Assembly (NCBI GenBank): GCA_028554755.1
Contig: JAPTOF010000006.1
Span: 2,412,501 to 2,476,500, forward strand
Direction of reading: 5' to 3'
Source of the DNA: Cordia subcordata
Lineage: Eukaryota > Streptophyta > Magnoliopsida > Boraginales > Cordiaceae
Length of the DNA: 64,000 nucleotides
Part shown: piece by piece, positions 23,331-37,169 of the stretch
Layout of the letters: every line of letters starts with the position of its first letter
Numbering within the stretch: the first letter of the stretch is position 1
Program-made: the position numbers and the translations under genes
Notes under the pieces: generated by a model
Seen by the model: the letters and a program-made list of their open reading frames with translations, nothing else
Databases searched by the model: none
What the model was told of the DNA's origin: nothing

Positions 23331-26300
23331 GATTGCGTGTGCAAAACTTTCCAGTAAAACACACATTTGATGATGTTTTTATTATTATTATTAATTTGCA
23401 CCCAACACTTAGGCGCGTGATGTTACGTTTTTTACCTTTTGTTTTTCTTTTTTCAGAAAAGAAAACCACCCACTTGAAACGATTATTTTGAACTTTAAAT
23501 ACATTTATCTTTTTTTTTTGACGTGTTAAATACATTTATCCAAATTGATTAAATTTGATTTAATATTTAATTTTATAATACACGTCTCTAACACCAATTG
23601 TTTCCATAATAACTTTCATTAGGGGCATTACAACTCTGAAATTCTTAGTGTATTATTTTCTTTTGTTTCAAAAAAAAGTTACTGTGCTATAAAAAAACTA
23701 ATTTTTTGGACCAAAACAAAAAACTAGTAATACAAGTTTGAAGATAATTGTATGAGATGTTAAAATAATTAATTTAAACCAATAATTTTTGTTAACATAC
23801 TATTAATTATCCCAAGTTACTAAAAATATGCAAGAATAACTACTTTATAATTGCTTTATCTTGTTTCTTTTATTATACGTCTTTTAAGTGCAACTCCTGT
23901 TTCTCGTATACCTTGTTACTCTCGATTGACAAACATGTGAAAAAAGAAAATTAAATCATTTTGTAAAATACTTGTATTATTTCGATGCTCATCAGAGTGT
24001 TTTTTTATTTGTGAATTTTTGTTTTATTTGAATTGAATTGTTTAGATGGGGATGAGATTTGAATTTGATCGGGCTGGCTGCTACAAGTGGGGTCAAGCCT
24101 CCTAGCATGGAGTTTGTTTTAGTTGCAGTAAATGTTTTATGTTTTTATTAATGTTTTTGTTTGATAAAGAGTATAAAGTGTCTGATTTTGGGTTTGTCTT
24201 TTTTCTTTAAATATAGTATTTTATGATGACAGTTATGTCCTTTTCTATCTATGCTTTTTTAATGACAATAATGAGACGTACACATGTGTCGATCGGATCC
24301 CTAAAATCAACATGCAACAGTCCACAAGTTGCCGACCTCATCCCCCACCAAATCACATCTTTGTAACATTTACTTGCGCTTAATTTGAATCATGGGCATA
24401 AAACAATCATAAAAATGTTGTAATAAAATCAAATTAAATTAAGTCTAAAATGTTCTGTATCAAATCAGATTAACGCAAGCCGATTTCATTAGGTAGAATA
24501 AGTTACTATGGGATTTGACGACAAAAAGAAAAAGAGAAAAAGTTATTATTGATTTGATTATTGAAAATCTTTTTTATTTGTTAAATTATACGCATAAGAT
24601 CTTATACAAGTATTTTTATATGTAAATTTAACTCAATAGTTTGAATGTTCCAAATATTGCCTATCCATTTGTTAAAGAGCACTAATCATTTAACTTAATC
24701 AAAAGAGATGGGGTGGTTTAAAGGGCTTTTTGATTTTTGGATTATTATTCTTTTTAAATTCGTATTGAAATCCATTTGCAACAAGTCCTTGGGTTTTTTT
24801 TTTTTTTTTGGTTCTTTATTTTTTTGACCGAATAACAAGTTCTTAGCTTATTAGGCAAATTGTTTGACCTTGATCTAGTTGCGAATCCGAATTGAACATC
24901 TAGAAGACGTCAGACAAAAATAATTCAGCAACCCAATAATATTATCATTTTATTTCACTAATAAAGCACTTGATTTTAAATGAACAAGCACTATTGAATA
25001 AAAAAAGATGAAGAATTGGGAGTAACTTTGTATATGCCGACATATATTTTATAATATCCAAAATTTGTGGTAGTAATAGTTTTTGTTTGATTATGTATTG
25101 ATTAATTAGTTATATATCAAATGAAATATTAATTGTGATTTGGAAGGAAAGATTTTGTAAATATTGTGGATAAAGCTTCTAAAGGTCCCTTGTCAACCTC
25201 ATCAAATAATTTTGTCAGAAAGATTTTTAAAATTTTTAAGCTATATGTTGAGAGGCCATGTAATGCCCCATCCACATCAGATCTTTGTAAGATTTGTGTG
25301 CATTTTATAATAGTTTGGGTTCACTACTAACTATCCAAATAATTATTGCCGTCACACCACGTGACAAAATTTCAGGTATTTAAACATATCCTAACGATTT
25401 TTTTTTTTTGGCAAAAAAGAATAGACTTGGAAGGCCAAATGCAAATGAGTCCTCGTGGCATTGCTTGGACAATTGATTTTGTTGTCACGTTTCGCAAGTT
25501 GTATTAAGTAAGTTTAGATTAGGGGGAAAAAAAAGAGAGAGAATCCTGATCCTTAACTTTTATTTCAGTGTAATAAATATAAATAAATCTCTAATCTCTC
25601 GTATTCATAAAGAAATTGACAAACAAAGACATGAAAACCACGTATTACCAGCATTACGTAGATTTTTTAACTGAACTGTTGTTTATTTGAACCAAGTTTT
25701 AACCGAATAACTCAACGAACACAACAGGTTCAAGCAAAACATTACGGCATGGGCGTTTAGTGCGTGGGGTACCCACAATTCTGCCTTTTTCTCAATACCT
25801 TAATTTATAAGTTTGCAGGACACATTGCAGTAGGCAATCGTGGCATTTTTGTTCAGATTGTGATGTTACTTTTCGACCTTCAATTGCTTCCGGAGACAAA
25901 CAGGCTCCTTTTTCACCTTTTAGCTAAACAAGTTAAAGCTGAACTAGCAAAAGCAGTGGGTTTTTATCGTTTATTTTGAGTTAGGGTAATATCAAGTTGT
26001 ACAGGTTTTGAGATTTGAGATTAATTTTTATAGCGGTGAAGTGTTGTTTATAATAGAAAGAAATATACTTCTACTTTGCATCTTTGCTGGACCACTGACA
26101 CAAACACATTGGTCTCTAACTAGGACTGGGAACCAATTTGAATTTAGATCTTGACATGTTAGTAGCTTTTAACTGTATGTATTTTGCCAAAAAGTTGGTG
26201 GGCTTATCATGAATTAGATTGGGGTGGCGGATGGTTTCGGGATCCCGTAGAAAGTGTTTCTTTTGTGTGTCGGGTATTATTCACTGCTTGTAATCATTTT

Positions 26301-27682
26301 GTAATTTTGCTCCTTCATTCTTGGATCTCGTTTTTAACAAGTGTGTTTATGTGTGTGTTTTAAGAGTTGAACTCATATTTTCTTCTTTACAAGAGTGAGG
26401 GACCTCTATTATCTCAACTAACAACTTATTAAATCGCCTAGCAATAGAATTTATCATTTGCAAACGAAAGTTTGGACCTGCTTCAAAGCATAATTTTCAA
26501 ATTTATTAACTCCCCTAGAGCTACGGTTATAGAGTGGTCGTCATGTACGAAAAGCTTGACCAAATACAACCGATGTCAGGTTAATGCAAGAAAGGGATTT
26601 GTGAGGCACGAGATAAAATCGATATTAAACTAAGCATATGTTGCTTGTCAAATTATAGCGTCCAATAATAACACTAAAATAGAGAATTCTCGACACCCTA
26701 TATCATTTTATGAAAACTCTTATGCTATCTTTTTTCTTGGAAAGCAAAAGAACATGGAAATTAAAGATTTGGGTTCAAAACAGTCTTTAAATATCATTGT
26801 CATGGTAATGTGTACTGAAGTGATGCAATTGGTAGGGTTGTATTCGAAAAGCCAAACATAAGATAAGAGGCCGGGGAGTTCAAACAAATATTACATGTGA
26901 TAACATTAGACCATATATAATAATAACAATAATAATAATAATTCTAACATAGATTCTTTAATTATAGGCCAAAAGAGTAAAATGTATTTAACTCCTTGTA
27001 TTTTATCAAAGTTACATAAAATTTTTTGTAATTCAAAACTTGTTAGTACCTCCCTACATTAGAAAAAAAATGTTGCTGACACTCTTACATGATAAAGAAT
27101 ATTCCACAATTACTCCATAAATTTGTGCGATATTTTTTATGACACAAGGAAGTATTAAACTAGTTTCAAAACACAAAAATTTTATGTGATTTCGGTAAAA
27201 TACTAAAGAGTAAAATGCTTTGTGTCCTTTTAGAAAAGGAATGAAGAATATAAATAGATGGACCACTAAAAAGTAAAACCCTTCTCGTTAGGTTGATGGA
27301 GCCGACAATTTGCAGCGGTGAGTGGGAAAGCAAAGCCAGTAACCATGTCACAGCACATGGATCACCTACTTGTTGCATCACAATTGGATCATGGGCCCTC
27401 TCCTAATGCAAGCTAAAATGCAAAATCTCCACTAGTAGCTTCAGATCATGGACCAGTTACCAAATTACTTGGATTTCTAGTTGAAAGACCTCCTCACGCA
27501 AAGTAATATATGATACTCATAATACAAGTCAAACTGATTATATCTAGTCTTTTAACTTGTCAAGCCAATAACATTGGATTTTCCTTTTCGCCCCTAGCAT
27601 GACGGGGCCGCAGCATGCCCTCACCCGACGCTCATGCCCCACAACAGGATCAGCCAATCACAAAAGATTGACACAATAAAGA

Positions 27683-27801
27683 GAGTGTTTGGCTTTGCAT
27701 ATTTGGCGCTTATAAACACATAAATAGTAAAAAAATATGTGAAAAAATACTTTTTTCTAAGTGCTTATAAACACCCTAAATAAGCAAAGCCTAACATCCT
27801 G
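27683..27801. mobile_element. MITE family 2 copy
   Basis: It opens GAGTGTTTGGCTTTGCATAT and ends with AATAAGCAAAGCCTAACATC, the inverse of the start. The inner part is A/T-rich. Its right half is included in the tandem duplication that follows. Confidence 0.65.
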
Positions 27802-27935
27802 AAAGGGCAAAGAGTAGGTCAATCGTGAAGCAACATTTATAAATACTTTTTTCTAACTACTTAAGAACACCCAAAATAAGCAAAGCCAACACCCTGAAAA
27901 AGCAACGAGTGGGTTAATCGTTAAGCAACATTTAT
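27745..27935. repeat. 95-bp tandem duplication including a MITE end
   Basis: Copy 1 is 27745-27840 and copy 2 is 27841-27935. Both start AAATACTTTTTTCTAA and end AAGCAACATTTAT, with scattered substitutions between. The unit spans the right half of the MITE and about 40 bp of flanking DNA. Confidence 0.85.
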
Positions 27936-28514
27936 ATCGATTGCCTTCCCATCTTATCACCAGCAGGCGTTGCACGAGGACAACCATGGACCTCGAAAGG
28001 CTCAAGTGCCAATCTCTCTCCCTAATCGACAAGAAGAGAGGAAATTTTATGTAAAGCTATACTAACTAAAACACACTGAAATTACATCTGCAGATTTTGA
28101 AGGTTCAACTTAAACCAATTTATAAACAGATTCTCAGGATGCTACAGAGAACCAGGAGTTGTACAATTCAAGCAACCAAGTTTTTACCATCATGGAGGAG
28201 GAACCTGAGCTTGCAAGAATTCAGCGCAGCCCAAAAGGAAGCAAATTGCTATTTCAATATCTGCCTATAATTGTTAGGTACCACTTAACATCATACATCT
28301 AAAATCTCACCCCGGACACAACATCTAAGAGCAGCAGCCCTCATTTTTTGGGAATATATAAGAAATACACAACATAAAACTGCATAAAGAAAAAAAAAAA
28401 CCCGAACACTTAACGACTTTTAGAAGTACAGTTTCACACGGTTCTTGAACTGAGGCTGCAAAATGAAATTTTTTTTTTTCCCTATCTCGGAATACTGAGG
28501 AAATGAAATGGCAA

Positions 28515-31500
28515 TTAGTTAGACCACACATGGACGAGGCCAAGCCTATTTCCAGTGTAAATCTCATTGCGTTCTTCATCATAGAAGAGAGCAGTAATAT
28601 CCTCCAAGGCCTCTGCTACGGTGCTCCTCATTCTAGAAGCCGGGACCCGCTTCTTGGCGTTGCTATTTCTGCCACCATAATCAGCACTGCAACTAGAATC
28701 ACCATTGGGACTGCTGTTACTTGCTTTTATTTTGGCAAGGCATTTCCCTGTCAAGATGTTGCTTATATTGATAGAACCAGCTGCACAACCAACAGAAAAA
28801 GACATAAGAATACACTTAGAAAGGTTTATATATAAGAAAGAACAAAACCAGAAAATACTATTCTGTCCAGATATTATCCAGAACCTCACCATGTGGAAAA
28901 TCATCTCCACCAGACCACCTACTATCTATATATTCTCACAAAAGAGAGTCCCAATTTATTGCTCTTTCTGACTACTAAGGATCTCTGTTATTCAAATATC
29001 TACTCTTTCTCGAGTAACTTACCATTTCCTTCTGACAATGGATCATCTGAATCAGCTTTACAATAGGAGATGATCAGGTCCTGATCACTTGTGATGTATA
29101 TGTTGTTTGTATTGCAGTCAGGATGCCATAAAAGGTGATCCTCAAAGGAAGTCACAAGCTCCCCACGGAAGTTCCAAACAGCAACTGTTCGGTTTCTGAA
29201 GGTAAGGAACAACTGATTCTCATACAGAAATATGAAAGCTGATGGGGTCATGAACTCAGTTCTGCAAACTTCTGTCAATTCAGAATTACGGACCTGAAGG
29301 AAATAATAAATCAGGTTCTGACAGTACAAGGAAAAGAAAGTGAACACCCCCCCCCCCAAAAAAAAACAAAAAACAAAACCCAACAAAAGGAAATAAACTT
29401 ACATCAAGAATCTGGAGATTCTCATTTTCTTGCTTGACGAGAAGCTTCTCATTGAACTGTTCAATAAAATCCACCTTCTTATTCCGGTGCAGGAGGTGGC
29501 TAAAGGATTTGAGAACAGTTCCATCCTCGATTGAGAGAATCCTCAAAGGAACATGGCCGCTATGTTTGGTAAATATCAACAACATGATACCCGGACTGTT
29601 TTTAAGAAGACATAACCAAGGAACAGCTTATTAATTATGAAGAAAAATGGCTAATTATTGAACTATAAACAACCAAGGAGGACAACCAAAATAAAAATAG
29701 CGAAAGGAATAACAAAATAAAGCAATCAAACACAATCAAGATCTCCTTACACGGTCATGATATATGCAAATTATTGAATAATCAATGACCGATGACCCTT
29801 CAAAATAAATGACATTGTCATCTAGGATTGCTCAAGATCTTCAGTCCAAGATGATATGAAATACTCAATTTGGAATATCTGCATATCTTGATGATTGAAC
29901 CCAAATCTAGAAATGTCTCAAGCCACGACACAAAGATAAGAGAAGTTTATAAACCTGCATATCAGATAACATGCATGAAGATGCGCATATATGAGGGCTT
30001 CTCTTACATGCACAGACAAAGTGAGAAGGGGTGAATAGAAATTTGACTAACAGGGATCTGCTTGTTAAATATGTAAAACCCTCTATATCATACATGTTCA
30101 CTCCATGCAACTATATTTTCAACCTCAGTAACTCATGCATGATATATGGAGAATCAGCAACAAGGCATGTGAACAAATAATTCTTTCTGATAAATTATTA
30201 AGGTAGACCTAATAATCTATAAGGACCATTTGAAGTAGTCTGAGATAAAGCTGCTGCAATGCCGAAAATACCAACAATGCAGAAGCAACATCAGAAACCA
30301 TATTGGACTGGGTCAATAACTTTACATCTACATAAACACTAAGTACAGATACATGAGAGAAATTACCTGATTTTAATCTCTTGAACATTCTTATCTGATA
30401 TGGAGTACAGCATTGTATAGTTCTTCAGGTCAAATACCTTGTATATACTGAAAAAATAACAGAAACACGTAATATCAGCAAAAGATTTCTGCAAAGTAAA
30501 TCTAATATGTCACAAACAAAAGGCTTAGTTGGAGCTTACCTATCCTGTGCAGAATAAGTAAGCACCTTGCCATTAACATCATCAAACTCCACAAAACCAG
30601 GCCACTTCAACGACTCTGACTCAAACAGAGCAAAACCTGCATCTGGTTTACCACGCTTTATGTACCTGAAAGCATATGCAGAGACGATCTATAAGAGGAT
30701 AAAACAATAACGGGTGACAAACATCCCAAAAGTGTGAGATATAAATCCATACTCAATCCTTGTAGTTCTGCATTTTAAAGAGCTGAAATTGTCCGAAGCA
30801 TAAACTGAAACAGTGATGAGTGAATCATTGTTTTTATTGTAAAATAAGCTGCGTATAACTTCATCAGGGCTGACATTGAGAAAGCATATCCTCTGGTTCG
30901 TTTCTGCATGCAGTAAGTGACATGTATGAGAGACCCCATCAGTGACTCTATATGTGGAAATATAATGCAGAGGAAAATGACAAAAAGGATAAAAACGATA
31001 CTTAACGTCGGCTAAACGCTGCACAAACACCGGACTGTGCAAGAGCAAACACTATATCACGTGCAGCTACTATCTCAATAATTTTTGACCTCTTCTTGAG
31101 AAACGGGAGTACCATGGTGCAATGTCCCTTTGGATCATGTGTATCGTACTCCTCCTGAACCAAATATTATTAAATTAACAGAGAAATACAAGGGATGACA
31201 TGGAATACATATACACATCACATCAGTATTAATGGTTTTCTTATCATTTAACCTTTAACGTATACCCCATCCATCTTTTGAATCACTCTTTGGGAATCTA
31301 CCTCATTAAGGAAATTGAGATTTTATACTTCTTTTTTTTGCTGGGCGAGATTTTATATTTCTTCATTGGTATAAAGTTGTTGAATTTTGATACCTGCACT
31401 ACATTACAGAACAAATATGTGAAATCTTGAAAGGAGTGGCTTCGCAATGGCCCGCAGGGAAAAGCATAAGATTATTCATGGAAAGAAGCTCTTTTTTGGG

Positions 31501-32650
31501 ACAAACCAAAAAGGAAAGAAAGATTTGAATTACGGGGTGAGGGAATCCATAAATACTAGCAACTACCCTAATCAACAATAAATGTACACACACTACAACA
31601 GGCTCGCATACGACAAACTAAAATCTGAGAAATAAAACTCTTACGGAAACGACAATTCTCTAATTTTAACAGCAGAATAGGAAAGCTGAGTAAATTCTTG
31701 AAGTTAAATATTGATCTTGTTACTGTCTACGTGTTAAAAATGGAGTATCTAGTTGACAAATGTCAAATGCACCACCCACTAATCAGAAGTAGAGACTTAA
31801 ATGTCGTATCACTACAACAAACACAACAGATTTTTCACTCTCCTTTACATTGAAATCATCCACAAAACGAAGTCACGTGCAGGAATCGTCCAGGTCAACA
31901 TAAAACTCACTCATACACTGCACGACATACATAAACCATCATCAGGGTTTTTGAAAAAATCATCCCATCAACACTGAGATGGTGGTTGTTCAATTAGAAT
32001 TCAAAGATACTGCAAACATTCACACACCCGCATCTCAGATTTTCTGGGATATCATAATTCTGTCAGTTCAGAATAACATTTCATCAACCCTAAGATAGTG
32101 TTTGCTTGTTTGGAATTCAAATTCTAATGTTAAAATTCAGGAGAATCTGTTTAAACATAACATAAATTTCTAATTATAACTCCAAAGTCCCAATCCTAAG
32201 CAAAAGACCGCTACCTAAATCCAAATCTAAACTTCATTGATCTTGATTATTTGTCAAGACTAATCCTTTCTGTTTTACCTCACATCAAATTCCAATTATG
32301 CAAATGACATTTACGAGGAAACCCAAACCCTATATCCCTAAATATACACAAGTGTGCAAACTTATATCCAAATTCAACAATTCATATAAAAAAGTAAAAT
32401 AAAATTACACATTAATGCAAAATTTTAAAAAAATTAAAATTAAAATTGGCACCTGCAAACGAATGTTTCTGAAGCGCTCCTGCGCATCACTCATACTAAA
32501 AGCACGGTCACGTTTGGAACAAATCTCTCTTCTTTGAAGCTTCTTCACGCTGTTCACGAACCCATCCATTCCGCCACGTGGCCGCTTATTCGCCACCACT
32601 CGCCGCCCACAGCACGGCCGTGGACTTGCCGTAATTCTCCTCCCATCCAT
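28515..32650 (-). CDS. conserved plant WD40/beta-propeller-like protein
   Basis: Eight coding exons: 32650-32453, 31154-31007, 30903-30753, 30665-30540, 30447-30367, 29595-29403, 29293-29023 and 28780-28515. They encode 477 aa with all phases matching. A basic N-terminus (RRVVANKRPRGG, KKLQRREICSKRDRAFS) is followed by repeated beta-propeller-like blades, for example SVYASDNFSSLKCRTTRIEY, VLTYSAQDSIYKVFDLKNYT, LFLTFRNRTVAVWNFRGELV and a final blade ending NRLGLVHVWSN. I recognise a strongly conserved plant family usually annotated as transducin/WD40-like. I know of no established biochemical role, and none is evident here. A nuclear location is suggested by the basic N-terminus. Intron 1 is about 1.3 kb. 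Confidence 0.9.
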
Positions 32651-33744
32651 CTTAGAAAACCGCCCAACACACACACCCACACCACTAAAAAACAAAATTC
32701 GAACAACCCCTAAAAGTTTTATATACACAAAAAATATATCACACTCAAACACCTATATACACACACACATGTCAGCTTCTATTGACGATATAGATTTAAA
32801 AAAGATTAAACATTTAGGGAACTAACAAGAAATGAAAATTGAGCTGATAATTTTTTATTATTTTTGTTTTTTTTTCAAGTGATGTAAACCCTAAATCTTG
32901 AGATCCAGATAGAAAAATTAGGGCTTTTAAGCCCTTGATCAAGAGAAAGATTAACTCTTTTTCACTCCTATCTGCGCTTCGATTATATATGTTATTTTTT
33001 AGCTCGAGTTGTTATGTGCATCTGATATATGAAACTATATATGTGTATATTATTTTCTGTGGGCAAAGAAACAAAGTGAAAGTGTGTCCGGATTTTAAAG
33101 GGGGGTTTGTCGCCTGTGTCCGTTTTGTATCGGATTTGAATTTTCTTTTTTCTGTCTTTATTTATTTATGTTTGTGTGTCTTGATTTAGATTTCAAGGAT
33201 AATTTTTTTAAGCTTTTATTTTATTTTATTTTTTATTTTGTAAAACCTCCATCCTAATATAATTGAAGTCGTGATCTCACATTTAAAGAGAAAGTCTTAA
33301 CCACTTAAATTATTTTTGACACTTTTAACTCAAATAAATCCAATATTGCGATCATAAATTTTCCTGCGTGTCATAAGCATGCCATACCATTTGACATAAT
33401 GCTCCTTCTAAAGCATGTACTATACGCCCACATCTAAAAAAATCTCTTCGTCATTTTTCCATCCTTTTCTTTCACCCGTCTCTCTTAACAATTCTCCATT
33501 TCTATTATTAATATATATACACGTATATATTTATTGTTGTTGTGGAGATAAATAATTTAAATGATTCAAAGACGTGCAAGAAATTGGTGAGGTATGATCC
33601 CAAAGCTAATGCTTCATTAAAAGAAAATCATGTAAATAAAGTATTTGATTTTTTTTGTTAATAAATGCCCTTTCATCACCCTAATTAACGTTTTGTCTAA
33701 ATCTGATGTTGTGGATAAGCGTACAAATTCCAAACATACAATTA

Positions 33745-34010
33745 TTATTTTTGTGAACATCAATTTAAAGCTTGTGAACATTCACTTGTGAAAATATAAC
33801 ACAATATATTGACATTTAAAAATTGTAAACATATAATATAATAATTTTAAACAAATAATATAAGAATTATAAAAATTTGTGTTTAACATATAATAATGGT
33901 TGTGATCGTTTAAAACTTTTGAATATAAAGTATGAAAGTTGTGAATATATGATATAAGAATTGTGAGTAATTAAACTTTATAAATACATTACAAGTACAA
34001 TAATTGTGAA
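33745..34010. repeat. degenerate AT-rich minisatellite-like field
   Basis: Variants of TTGTGAACAT(A)TAATATAAGAA recur several times at irregular spacing of roughly 20-40 bases. Too diverged to give a firm unit. Confidence 0.4.
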
Positions 34011-34312
34011 CATAAAGAAGTTTTTTTTCTTTTTCCAATGGGCTTGCACTGCCACACGCGAAATGAGCACAATATTATGGTAGTGATTGGTATGCAATAA
34101 TGGGTTAAAAATGGAATAACATTTATAGCTCTATTTTAAATTCCATGATTAGTATGAGATAATAAGTCCAGAAATTCCACTCCTAATGGAATCTCATTCT
34201 CACAAAAATAGGAGTAGCCATTATTGACAAACCTCATGAGAATTACAGATTTTTCATCAAAAAATCTAAAATAATATTTCAAAAATTAATTTTTAGTATT
34301 TTAATAAAATCT

Positions 34313-34356
34313 GGGTCTAGTCGGATCTAAACCCGGGTCTAGTCGGATCTAAGTCC
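34313..34356. repeat. 22-bp tandem repeat, two copies
   Basis: GGGTCTAGTCGGATCTAA followed by ACCC in copy 1 and GTCC in copy 2, directly adjacent. Confidence 0.85.
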
Positions 34357-35163
34357 GGGGCCCAATCAGTTGACAGGCCGCGAGGGAAAGAAACGAAAGC
34401 ACAATCTTCATCGTGTGAGATGAGAAGTCATACCAACCATCTTTGCATGCGCGACCATTTTGGGTCATTGGGTCAACTATTGCAAAAATTATTAGGTGGA
34501 TGCCCAATTGTTCTACTTGTTTCTCACACGGAAAACTTGTGTATCAACGAAGCTGAATTATCCTTCTTCCAACTAACCCCTCCCCCCCCCCCCCTCCTGG
34601 GGGAAATTGTAACTAATGCTCTGTTTATTATAATTTTATTTTACAATATTTATTTTATTAAAATAAGGATACATTTTATTACATGCACTTTATAAAAATT
34701 TAAAACATATCATACTTTTTATTTTATAAAAAATAAGCAATCTATCCTATTTTATTTTTTATAATTATAAAATTCATAGTACATGTGATAATATATCCTT
34801 TAAGATATTTCTAAATTTTAATAGAATAAACATTTTAAAACAAGATCATTCCAAACACACTATAAGTACCATTGATGAGTTTCGTGTAACGCTGGAGAAT
34901 AACCGTTATTGGTTAGGAGTGTTAAGTTAAAAGCTTAGGATTAGTCTTGTGATTGATCATCGATTCTGTCTTAGCGGACCATAGACTTTACATGCACGTA
35001 GATTTTAATAAATGGATTTTGTTTTTAAATTCTTTTTCTAAAAGCATATATCATTGTTTAACTGAAATGTTTTACTATTGTTTTATATTTATCATTGAGT
35101 CATTATCTTCGAGATAATGCACAAGAAGAAAAGGGAGGGTTCACATTGGCGCTTCTATATGGG

Positions 35164-36042
35164 TAGGACTAAGCATAATCCGGTTACTAATTGAGAACCG
35201 AACTGAAATAATAATTCGATTTGGTTATTTGGTATTTTGGTTAGCGAAATTTATTTTTTTTGGGTGTTCAACTTCGATTCCGATTAACATTTTAAAATTT
35301 CGATTAAGAATCAAAATAACTGAAACATGCTTCTTTAGTACTTAGGCTTTATATCTTAACCAATAGCCCTTAATCCCTTTATACACCCAAAAAGAAGACT
35401 ACACACACCTCCTTTGGACCTCGTCTCCATCTTCGCGAGTCAAACTCAAAAACTCTCTTCAAGTCTTCTTAATAGGCACTGAGCATGACAGCAAAGAGCA
35501 TTAGCAAGTAGTTGCAGTTTTGACAATGTCATAGGCGACTTGTGTCTGGCAGTGACGTCACGACTTCAGTTTTTTCTTGTGGGTTTATTTATTTATTTTG
35601 TATTTATTTTATTTAGATCTACAAACTTGTATATCTTAGTTTTGTATTTTTTTCAAATATGCTGTTTTTTTTTTTTGGTGACTTAACTTTTTTGTGCTTT
35701 TGTAATTCCTAAAACAAAAAAAATCATGTTATTCTTAATTTTTTGTGCTTTCTGAAATGAAAAAAACTAAAAAGTTATGTTTTATTGTTCTTCATGAATT
35801 AGAAAAAAAAAAAAGAAAAAACACAAATGAAAAAATATAACCGTGTGCTGAGAGCAAACAAGCAGGAAAAAGAAGCCATGTGTTGGGAAAAAAATTGGAT
35901 ATTTCAGTTATTAACCGGAACCAAATTGAAAAATATGTTCCAAAATTTTGGTTATTTAACTAATTTGATTCGATTTCGATTATCAAATTCTCAAAATTTG
36001 ATTTTTGGTTAATTCAGTTTGGTTTAACCGAATGCTCAGCCA
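35164..36042. mobile_element. hAT-like non-autonomous element with 8-bp flanking repeat
   Basis: The left end TAGGACTAAGCATAATCCGG and the inverse of the right end TGGCTGAGCATTCGGTT match as imperfect terminal inverted repeats. Flanks are TATATGGG (35156-35163) and ATTATGGG (36043-36050), a 6/8 match consistent with an old 8-bp target duplication. The interior is rich in AACCGAA/TTCGGTT motifs and has no transposase frame. Confidence 0.55.
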
Positions 36043-37169
36043 ATTATGGGCTCAGATTGGAACAGTGTTCAGGTAACAACCTTTGTAGTTCTAGGTAGCC
36101 ATTTTAGAGATAGTAGGATGAAAAGGGCAACATGTGTATAGAAAAAGTTAATAATTGTGCGATTTAATTAGCAAATTATGGCATTTGCAATTTTATTGGG
36201 TTTTAGTTTTTATTTAACATTCCGATGTAACTCTTGGATTCCTTACATGCATAGGGAGACGTAGAGCATAATTGGCCTTGGCTTCTAACAGGGAGAGAAA
36301 AAAAAAAAAAAGGAAAAAGGCAACTTCATCAAGCCTTTGCTGCATGGTTTAGGCTCCTTGCTTCGACTCTAATGTGTATGTTCCCCCACGATGCATGTGA
36401 TAAATACTTATATGATTCAGTCAATTAATTTTTATTAAAAAATAAATAATTTATTAAAGATAGATTTATTTAAAAAACTTTCATTAATTTATTAACGGTA
36501 TAATATGTTCATTTATTAGGGAAAAAAAAAAGAAACTAACAGTTAAGGAAGAAATAAAACATTGAAAATAAAATTGGGAAAAAACAATTATGAGATGGTA
36601 TTTGATACCCCATGCCTCGACCACCAAAAAAAAAAGAAAAAAAAACCTATGCAACCATTATAATACATAGATAGATAAGAAAAGATTCAATGACAAAAAA
36701 AGGCTGATTGTACTATTTTAAACTGATTCATAAAGTCAAAATTTGTGGGGTAACGAGCTAACTTGTATGAATTCAATTACATAAACACTTGAAGTCAAAT
36801 AATTTGATCCACGAACCAATATCTTTTAGTTGTCTCAAAAAAAAAAAAAAAAGTTTATGAATTACAGAATTAGTGCCCAGAGGAGCGCGGCGCCCAGTCC
36901 TTTCTTTTCCAGAGTCACACTGTAAACTTTTTGACTATTTTTCTGATGCTTTATCCAACTGTGATGCACTTATTGATTTTACTTTCTTAAACAAAAAAGC
37001 TAACCAAAGATTATTCCCACACAAACTCTTCCTAATTGCAAAAGGTTGTGTTTACTGTTTTTTGATCAGCATATGTAAGGTAGCCTTGTGATGGTGTAAA
37101 AGCAGCAGGGACATCTCTTTTTTATTCCTCCATCAAGAAAAAGAAAACAGCTTTTAAGCTGCTTGTGAA

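Larger units (their letters stand above)
23331..28514. other. 5.2-kb intergenic region
   Basis: A+T-rich with many poly-T/A runs and no supported gene. The open frame near 25764 starts at a non-ATG codon and has no family signal. It contains a MITE (27683-27801) and a 95-bp tandem duplication (27745-27935). The last ~300 bases before 28515 are probably 3'UTR of the WD40-like gene. Confidence 0.55.
32651..37169. other. 4.5-kb intergenic region
   Basis: It contains the promoter side of the WD40-like gene, a degenerate TGTGAACATATAATATAAG-type repeat field (about 33745-34010), a 22-bp double repeat (34313-34356), a poly-C tract near 34580, and a hAT-like terminal-inverted-repeat element (35164-36042). 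No protein gene is supported. Confidence 0.55.

Noticed and set aside
23033..23535. Minus-strand ORFs rich in His, Thr and Leu
   Set aside because: They are translations of the CT/CA simple repeats of the 5'UTR exon.
25764..25979. 71-codon plus-strand ORF
   Set aside because: Starts at a non-ATG codon, has no family signal and no splice sites.
36873..37091. 72-codon ORF just before the C2 gene
   Set aside because: No homology signal; it lies in the likely promoter/5'UTR of the C2 gene.
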